Origin: Actinomycetota bacterium
GTDB taxonomy: Bacteria; Actinomycetota; Acidimicrobiia; Acidimicrobiales; Microtrichaceae
NCBI GenBank assembly: GCA_018268735.1
Contig: JAFDWA010000036.1
Span: 1-10,160, forward strand
Length of the DNA: 10,160 nucleotides
Direction of reading: 5' to 3'
The notes below the pieces were generated by a model, which saw only the letters and a list, made by a program, of their open reading frames with translations, was not told the origin of the DNA and searched no databases. Positions 5,054 to 10,160 of the stretch are shown here, piece after piece (positions within the stretch are counted from its first letter, which is position 1; every line of letters starts with the position of its first letter). The position numbers were made by a program, and so were the translations under genes.

Positions 5054-6268
5054 GTGGTGACGGTGCTGCTCGCGGTGCTCACGCCCACCGTGCTCGCCGG
5101 CGCGGTCGTCGTGGCAGCCGACGCGAAGGGGACCGCTGCGCTCGCCGTCATCGCCACCGGATCGCTCGTCGCCGCGGTGGCCACCGCGGCGGTCGTGGCG
5201 ACGCGGGTCCGCCGCGAGGTCATCGACCCGCTCACCTCCGCAGCAGTGTCCGAACGCCTCACCGCCGAGGAGGCGACCGAGCGGACGCGGCTGCTGCAGG
5301 CCGCGCTCGAGGTACGTGACCGCTTCGACAGGGCCGTCGCGTCCGTCGACGTCGAAGCCGCGCTGCTGCGACTCACGGTCCGCGCCGCGAGCGAGCTGCT
5401 CTCGGACCACGACGTGGCCCTCCTGCTGTCGTTGCCCGAGGAGCCGCGCGTGGCGTGGTCGGTCCGGATGGTCGGCGACGAGCTCCTCCCTGCCGAGCCC
5501 GTCAGCGGGCGCCCCGGCTGCGTCGCGCTGGCAACAGGCCGAACGACCTCCACCCCCTCGGCCACCGCGCTCGGCGCGTGCGCGCACCTCGATCCGTCGA
5601 CCACCGGCAGCGACTGCTCCGCCGTGTGCGTCCCGTTCACGCTGGCGGATCGCACCCTGGGCGTGGTCTGCGTCACCGGAGCCCCCGGCGAGCTCCCCGA
5701 CGCCGATCGGACCACGACGCTGGAGCACATCGTCGTGACAACCGGCGACCGCCTCTCGCGCATCCGCCGGCGCAAGGGCCCGTCGACACCTGGCCCCATC
5801 GACGCCGTCACGGGACTGCCCACCGGCGTCGCGCTCCGCTCCCGGGTCGCCGAGCTGGTCCGCTCCCATGTGCCGTTCTGCGTCGCGTCGTTGCGCATCG
5901 ACGGGACCGAGACGTTCAAGCGGGAGCACGGACCGGCGGGCTGGGACGACGCCCTCCGACTGCTCGCCGACACCACCGGCGGGACGCTGCGACCCGACGA
6001 CGTCGTGTGCCGCCTCGACGACGACCGCATCGCCGCCGTGCTCGCCGGGTGCGCAACGGTCCAGGCCGCCGCGGCACTGGAGCGCGTCCGCGAGTCGTTG
6101 GTGCTCGCGCTCACGGTCACCGGCGTCGCCCACTTCACCTGCTCGGCCGGCCTCGTCGACGGCACCCGCACGACATCGGTGGAGGAGATCCTCCGACTCG
6201 CCGATGCCGCTGGTCAGGCCGCCTTGCTCCAGGGCGGCAACCGGGTCGTCGTCGCTCCATCGCCCTGA
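5054..6268 (+). CDS. Membrane-anchored GAF-like protein with degenerate GGDEF domain
   Basis: From the GTG at 5054 the product has 404 residues. Two hydrophobic segments (about 2-22 and 28-50), followed by RVRRE, suggest a membrane hairpin with a cytoplasmic remainder. A helical linker (about 60-95) leads to a GAF-like sensor region (about 96-235) and a GGDEF-fold domain (about 250-400) opening with DAVTGLPTGVAL. Alignment of VVCRLDDDRIAAVL to the usual vaRlGGDEFavll puts DDDRI (322-326) where GGDEF should be, so diguanylate cyclase activity is very unlikely. The RxxD of the I-site is kept (R313-P-D-D316). The protein may bind c-di-GMP or act by protein contact. The start is uncertain: GTG codons at 5054, 5057 and 5063 are possible and none has a clear ribosome site. 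It is divergent from cysS (36-bp gap) and converges on the dehydrogenase gene. Confidence 0.85.
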   Translation: MVTVLLAVLTPTVLAGAVVVAADAKGTAALAVIATGSLVAAVATAAVVATRVRREVIDPLTSAAVSERLTAEEATERTRLLQAALEVRDRFDRAVASVDVEAALLRLTVRAASELLSDHDVALLLSLPEEPRVAWSVRMVGDELLPAEPVSGRPGCVALATGRTTSTPSATALGACAHLDPSTTGSDCSAVCVPFTLADRTLGVVCVTGAPGELPDADRTTTLEHIVVTTGDRLSRIRRRKGPSTPGPIDAVTGLPTGVALRSRVAELVRSHVPFCVASLRIDGTETFKREHGPAGWDDALRLLADTTGGTLRPDDVVCRLDDDRIAAVLAGCATVQAAAALERVRESLVLALTVTGVAHFTCSAGLVDGTRTTSVEEILRLADAAGQAALLQGGNRVVVAPSP

Positions 6269-6313
6269 GCCGGTGACCCACCCGCAACGCCGGCGGACGG
6301 AGGGCCCGACGGC

Positions 6314-7165
6314 TCAGGCGAGGAGGTCGACGGGTTCGCGCCCGTCGACGATCCGCTGGACCCGGTCGAGTGCGCCGAGGGCCACCTCGCGCTGGGGCAG
6401 CACCCAGAACCGGCCGCTCGCCAACGCGGCCTGGACCGCCTCGGCGACCGTCTCCGGCGCGGCACCCGCGTCCACGTCGGCACGCACCCGGTCCGCCACC
6501 GCCTGAGCGACCGGCGACAGGTCCTCGTCGCCGACGCCGGCGGCTGCGAGCGAGTTCGCGGCGATCGGGGTGCGCACGTTGCCAGGGCAGACCACCGACG
6601 CGCGGACGCCCGGAGCGGCCCGAGCGAGCTCGTGGCGCACCGACTCCATGAGACCCACCACGGCGTGCTTGGTCGACACGTACGGCGCGAGCCCCGGCGT
6701 GGCGACGAGCCCCGCTCCCGACGCGACGGCGACCACGTGACCGAGCCCACGTGGTGCCATGACGCCCAGCGCTGCCCGTACGCCGTGCACGACGCCCCAG
6801 TAGTTGACCCGAACCTGCAGCTCCCACTGCTCGAGCGGGACCTCCCAGCTGAGCCCTGCCAGCACGACCCCGGCGTTCTGGACCGACACGGTCAACCCGC
6901 CGAGGTCCTCCGCAGCGGTGACGAGGCCCGCGTGGTGCGCAGGGTCGCCCACGTCGCCCACTGCGGTGACCACTCGCGTCGAGCGCGGGATCGTCGAGGC
7001 CGCGGCGTCCAGCAGTGCTCGACTGCGGTCCGCGAGCACCAGCGACATCCCCGCCTCGGAGAGTCGCCGCGCGACCGCAGCGCCGATGCCACCACCGGCA
7101 CCGGTCACGATGGCGACGCCACCACCGGAGCCGGAACCCGCGGTGCGTGCAGCGCCGAACCCCAT
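6314..7165 (-). CDS. Short-chain dehydrogenase/reductase (SDR)
   Basis: A classical SDR of 283 residues using NAD(P)(H) for alcohol/ketone interconversion; the substrate is unknown. The cofactor-binding TGAGGGIG is at 21-28. Asp46 (VLADRS), at the end of the second strand, favours NAD(H) over NADP(H). The N-A-G motif is at 97-99. The catalytic tetrad is complete: Asn121, Ser149, Tyr162 and Lys166 (YVSTK). CPGNVRTP (193-200) is the usual segment after the active site. A flexible Gly/Ser-rich stretch (8-16) precedes the first strand and is slightly longer than usual. The ATG at 7165 is in frame and follows no Shine-Dalgarno sequence; TACGGT 8 bp upstream could give a leaderless or nearly leaderless mRNA. 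It is divergent from valS by 44 bp and convergent with the GGDEF-like gene by 45 bp, so it is probably transcribed alone. Confidence 0.93.
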   Translation of the reverse strand: MGFGAARTAGSGSGGGVAIVTGAGGGIGAAVARRLSEAGMSLVLADRSRALLDAAASTIPRSTRVVTAVGDVGDPAHHAGLVTAAEDLGGLTVSVQNAGVVLAGLSWEVPLEQWELQVRVNYWGVVHGVRAALGVMAPRGLGHVVAVASGAGLVATPGLAPYVSTKHAVVGLMESVRHELARAAPGVRASVVCPGNVRTPIAANSLAAAGVGDEDLSPVAQAVADRVRADVDAGAAPETVAEAVQAALASGRFWVLPQREVALGALDRVQRIVDGREPVDLLA

Positions 7166-7209
7166 GGCATCGGACCGTAGTCCGAACGGCCGGTACCGTG
7201 AGCGGGCGT
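7166..7209. promoter_or_regulatory. Shared divergent promoter region of the SDR gene and valS
   Basis: Both genes start within 44 bp of each other, so any near-start promoters must share this DNA. TANNNT hexamers lie close to both starts: TACGGT (7179-7174, minus) 8 bp before the SDR ATG, and TACCGT (7194-7199, plus) 10 bp before the valS ATG. An inverted repeat CGGAC-CGTA-GTCCG (7171-7184) covers the SDR-side hexamer. No convincing -35 boxes are seen. Promoters further inside the opposing gene cannot be excluded. Confidence 0.3.
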
Positions 7210-9810
7210 ATGACCCCCAAGCCGACCCGATCCGTCCCCGACAAGCCGAGCATCGACGGCCTGGAGGCCCGCTGGGGTGAGCGGTGGGAGGCCGACGCCA
7301 CCTACGCGTTCGACCGCACCGCCACGAGGGACGAGGTGTTCTCGATCGACACCCCGCCGCCGACGGTGTCGGGGTCGCTGCACGTCGGCCACGTCTTCAG
7401 CTACACCCACACCGACGTCGTGGCCCGCTACCAGCGCATGCGCGGCAAGTCTGTCTTCTACCCGATGGGCTGGGACGACAACGGGCTGCCGACCGAGCGA
7501 CGCGTCGAGAACTACTTCGGGGTCGTGTGCGACCCTGCGGTCCCACAAGGGATGCCGGAGCTGCCCTCACCGGCGCCGACGAAGCGCCAGGAGTTCACCC
7601 ACGTCAGCCGGCCCGACTTCATCGAGTTGTGCGAGCGGCTCCTGGTGCTCGACGAGGAGGCCTTCGAGGCGCTGTTCCGCCACCTCGGGCTGTCGGTCGA
7701 CTGGTCCTACACCTACGCCACGATCGACGAGGCCAGCCGTCGCACCTCGCAGCTCGCGTTCCTGCACGACCTCGCCCGCGGCGACGCCTACTCCCAGGAG
7801 GCGCCGTCGCTGTGGGACGTCACGTTCCAGACCGCGGTCGCCCAGGCCGAGCTCGAGGACCGTGAGCGGCCCGGCGCGTACCACCAGCTGGCGTTCCACC
7901 TCACCGGCGGCGCGACCACCGCTGGGGGCGACACCGACGTGGTCATCGACACGACGCGACCCGAGCTCGTCATCAGCTGCGTGGCACTCGTCGCGCATCC
8001 TGACGACGAGCGGTTCCAGGCGCTGTTCGGGGCGACGGTCACGACCCCCGCGTTCGGCGTCGAGGTCCCGATCCTCGCCCACCCGCTCGCCGAACCCGAC
8101 AAGGGCACCGGCATCGCGATGATCTGCACCTTCGGTGACCTCACCGACGTCACGTGGTGGCGCGAGCTCGACCTGCCGACCCGGGCCGTCATCGGACGCG
8201 ACGGTCGGTTCCAGGCCGACGCTCCCGAGTGGCTCACCACCGACGTCGCACGGCAGCGCTACGGCCGCATCGCCCGAAAGGCCGCCGGCGGCGCCCGCGA
8301 GCAGATGGTGCAGATCCTCACCGAGACCGGTGAGCTGCTCGGCGACATCCGCCCGATCAGCCACCCTGTCAAGTTCTACGAGAAGGGCGACAAGCCGCTC
8401 GAGATCGTCACGAGCCGCCAGTGGTACATCCGCAACGGCGGCCGCTCCTCGACCCGACGCGACGAGCTCATCGCCCGGGGCGGGGAGCTCAACTGGGTCC
8501 CTTCCTACATGCGCCACCGCTTCGACAACTGGGTCGGTGGGCTCGCCGGCGACTGGCTGATCTCACGCCAGCGGTTCTTCGGCGTGCCCTTCCCCCTGTG
8601 GTATCCGCTCGACGCCGACGGCGAGGTGGACCACGACCACCCGATCCTGCCCGACCCGTCGACGCTGCCCGTCGACCCGCTCGCCGAGCCGGCACCCGGC
8701 TACAGCGAGGACCAGCGCGGCCTCCCCCGCGGCTTCGTCGGCGACCCCGACATCATGGACACGTGGGCGACGTCGTCGTTGACCCCCCAGATCGGCTGCC
8801 GGTGGGTGGACGACCCGGACCTGTTCGCACGCACGTTCCCGATGGACCTGCGACCGCAGGCCCACGACATCATCCGCACCTGGCTGTTCTCCACCGTGCT
8901 GCGCAGCGACCTGGAGTTCGACTCGCTGCCGTGGCGCAACACCGCCCTGTCGGGCTGGATCCTGGATCCGGACCGCAAGAAGATGTCGAAGTCGAAGGGC
9001 AACGTCGTCACGCCGCTCGGCCTGTTGGAGCATTACGGCTCCGACGGCGTCCGCTACTGGGCCGCCAGCGCCCGGCCCGGCACCGACACCGCTTTCGACG
9101 AATCGCAGATGAAGGTCGGTCGGCGGCTCGCGATCAAGCTCCTGAACGCGTCGCGGTTCGCGCTGTCGTTCGGATCGGTCGATCCCGCTGCGCCGGTGAC
9201 CGAAGCGCTCGACCGGGCGATGCTCGCTGAGCTCGCCACGCTCGTCGAGGAGGCCACCACGGCCATGGACGGCTTCGACCACGCCCGCACCCTGGAACGC
9301 ACCGAGATGTTCTTCTGGCGCTTCTGCGACGACTACCTCGAGCTGGTCAAGGGCCGCGCCTACGGCCCCGAGGGCACCGGCGAGCCGTCGGCCGCGACGG
9401 TGTCGGCCCGCGCCGCGCTCGCCACCGCCCTGTCGGTGCTGCACCGGCTCTTCGCCCCGGTGCTCGTCTACACCTGCGAGGAGGTCTGGTCGTGGTGGAT
9501 GGAGGGATCCGTCCACCTCGCCGACTGGCCCGACGCGACGGCGCTGCGCGCAGCTGCAGCAGACGGGAACCCGGTGGCGCTCGACGTCGCCGGCGCCGTC
9601 CTGTCGGAGCTCCGCGGCGCGAAGTCCGCAGCGAAGGCGTCGATGCGCACGCCGGTGGTCCGGGCTGTCGTGACCGACAGCGCCGAGCGCATCGAGGTGC
9701 TGCGCAGCGTCGCCGGCGACGTCGCCGAAGCAGGCAGGGTCGCCGACCTGCAGCTCGTCGACGGCGACGCGTTCGGCGTCGAAGCGACCCTCGGGGAGCC
9801 CGAGGCCTGA
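7210..9810 (+). CDS. valS: Valyl-tRNA synthetase
   Basis: The 866-residue class Ia enzyme charges tRNA-Val with valine in the cytoplasm. The HIGH motif reads HVGH (58-61, in SGSLHVGHVFSYTHTD). MGWDDNGLPTERRVENYFGV follows, as in the archaeal-type ValRS found in many actinobacteria. The CP1 editing domain includes DTTRPELV and GTGIAMICTFGD, the region that clears mischarged Thr-tRNA. WLISRQRFFGVPFPLWY and LDPDRKKMSKSKGN (KMSKS 591-595) complete the catalytic core. An anticodon-binding helical domain follows (about 640-780). The product ends near residue 866 without the long C-terminal coiled coil of the E. coli type (951 residues); this is normal for this subtype. The ATG at 7210 is preferred because the frame upstream runs antisense through the SDR gene without homology. 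The TGA at 9808-9810 faces the convergent PH gene 19 bp away. Confidence 0.96.
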   Translation: MTPKPTRSVPDKPSIDGLEARWGERWEADATYAFDRTATRDEVFSIDTPPPTVSGSLHVGHVFSYTHTDVVARYQRMRGKSVFYPMGWDDNGLPTERRVENYFGVVCDPAVPQGMPELPSPAPTKRQEFTHVSRPDFIELCERLLVLDEEAFEALFRHLGLSVDWSYTYATIDEASRRTSQLAFLHDLARGDAYSQEAPSLWDVTFQTAVAQAELEDRERPGAYHQLAFHLTGGATTAGGDTDVVIDTTRPELVISCVALVAHPDDERFQALFGATVTTPAFGVEVPILAHPLAEPDKGTGIAMICTFGDLTDVTWWRELDLPTRAVIGRDGRFQADAPEWLTTDVARQRYGRIARKAAGGAREQMVQILTETGELLGDIRPISHPVKFYEKGDKPLEIVTSRQWYIRNGGRSSTRRDELIARGGELNWVPSYMRHRFDNWVGGLAGDWLISRQRFFGVPFPLWYPLDADGEVDHDHPILPDPSTLPVDPLAEPAPGYSEDQRGLPRGFVGDPDIMDTWATSSLTPQIGCRWVDDPDLFARTFPMDLRPQAHDIIRTWLFSTVLRSDLEFDSLPWRNTALSGWILDPDRKKMSKSKGNVVTPLGLLEHYGSDGVRYWAASARPGTDTAFDESQMKVGRRLAIKLLNASRFALSFGSVDPAAPVTEALDRAMLAELATLVEEATTAMDGFDHARTLERTEMFFWRFCDDYLELVKGRAYGPEGTGEPSAATVSARAALATALSVLHRLFAPVLVYTCEEVWSWWMEGSVHLADWPDATALRAAAADGNPVALDVAGAVLSELRGAKSAAKASMRTPVVRAVVTDSAERIEVLRSVAGDVAEAGRVADLQLVDGDAFGVEATLGEPEA

Positions 9811-9829
9811 GCTCAGGGCCCGAGCCGGC

Positions 9830-10160
9830 TCAGCGTGAGCGGCGGACCCGCACCCGCTCGTGGCCCTCGACGCGGCCCTGCTTGAGATCGACCATGCGGA
9901 CCAGCACCCGGTAGAAGCGGTCCGGCTCGCTCACATCGGTCATCGCCCGGAACGCCGAGCGCTCGTTGGCGCTCTCGATCCGGATCGTCGCCGAACCCGC
10001 GACCCACTGCATCAACGTCTCGCTGCGGCTGACGTCGGTGATCTTGCCCCATGGGATGAACTCCATCCGCCGGTGCAGCACTCCGGTGATCCGCAGCACC
10101 CGGAGATCGGTGATCACGTAGCGGGTGAAGCGCTTGCGCAGCCAGTCGAAGCACAGGTAG
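9830..10160 (-). CDS. Bacterial PH-domain protein, C-terminal part (runs off right edge)
   Basis: The last 109 residues are visible; the start is beyond the right edge. The frame opens YLCFDWLRKRFTRYVITDLR and continues VLRITGVLHRRMEFIPWGKI, TDVSRSETLM, and a strand with SATIRIESA. This is the pattern of the bPH_2 (DUF304/YdbS-like) domain: an R-Y-x-I/V-T-D/N-x-R motif, then R-x-x-x-x-I-P-x-x-K-I-x-D-V. Such proteins usually carry one or two transmembrane helices before the domain, which would lie outside the window; W-L-R-K-R could be their cytoplasmic edge. The basic tail (HERVRVRRSR) after V-D-L-K-Q-G-R may contact membrane or nucleic acid. Function in this family is largely unknown. Confidence 0.8.
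   Translation of the reverse strand, partial: YLCFDWLRKRFTRYVITDLRVLRITGVLHRRMEFIPWGKITDVSRSETLMQWVAGSATIRIESANERSAFRAMTDVSEPDRFYRVLVRMVDLKQGRVEGHERVRVRRSR

Noticed and set aside
5018..6133. Minus-strand extension of cysS to an apparent 828-residue protein
   Set aside because: The extra N-terminal part is antisense to the GAF/GGDEF-like gene and has no homology; CysRS normally starts near MIGLYDTAAGEV.
6269..6294. GCCGG...CCGGC pair between the convergent GGDEF-like and SDR genes as a terminator
   Set aside because: A 5-bp stem with a 16-base loop and no T-run is expected by chance in DNA this GC-rich.
9806..9817. Palindrome CCTGAGCTCAGG across the valS stop as a terminator
   Set aside because: It has no loop and no following T-run, so it cannot form a normal terminator hairpin; likely chance at a coding end.

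Overview
The window is high-GC DNA (roughly 70% by eye) with dense, mostly GC-ending codons, gene starts with little Shine-Dalgarno signal, a DUF2510 domain and a short archaeal-type valyl-tRNA synthetase. These point to Actinomycetota. A member of Acidimicrobiia is a reasonable guess, but it is inference only.

Positions 1 to about 2215 are an accessory patch made of broken pieces. At the left edge, on the minus strand, is the start of a HigB/RelE-type toxin gene with a recognisable promoter. Next come a truncated piece of an actinobacterial protein (318-647, minus) and an abrupt junction at about 645-655. After that is the last part of an RCC1-repeat protein (about 655-843, plus). An intact minus-strand gene follows (887-1780) for a DUF4236 / HIRAN-like / DUF2510 protein with its own promoter. 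The patch ends with a tyrosine-recombinase remnant (about 1806-2189, minus), truncated on both sides and stopping within about 30 bp of the next chromosomal gene. The pattern fits a decayed integrated element or a hot spot of repeated insertion and deletion.

Positions 2216 to 10160 are ordinary core chromosome. An acyl-CoA dehydrogenase gene (minus) has a promoter whose -10 box lies inside a tandem 15-bp repeat with inverted symmetry, which is probably a repressor site. Upstream of it is an unusual array of ten consecutive heptamers (3537-3606). cysS follows (minus). Divergent from cysS, 36 bp away, is a membrane-anchored GAF-like protein with a degenerate GGDEF domain (plus). A short-chain dehydrogenase gene (minus) converges on it. 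Only 44 bp past the start of that gene, valS begins on the plus strand. valS converges, with a 19-bp gap, on a bacterial PH-domain protein gene (minus) that runs off the right edge.

Functionally the right part combines translation (CysRS, ValRS), fatty-acid or related acyl-CoA oxidation, an unassigned oxidoreductase and a probable signalling protein. No single pathway joins them, and the two synthetase genes are not co-transcribed. The most interesting items are the DUF4236/HIRAN-like/DUF2510 protein in the decayed island, the heptamer array, the tandem operator, and the GGDEF domain that has lost its active site but kept an I-site-like RxxD.
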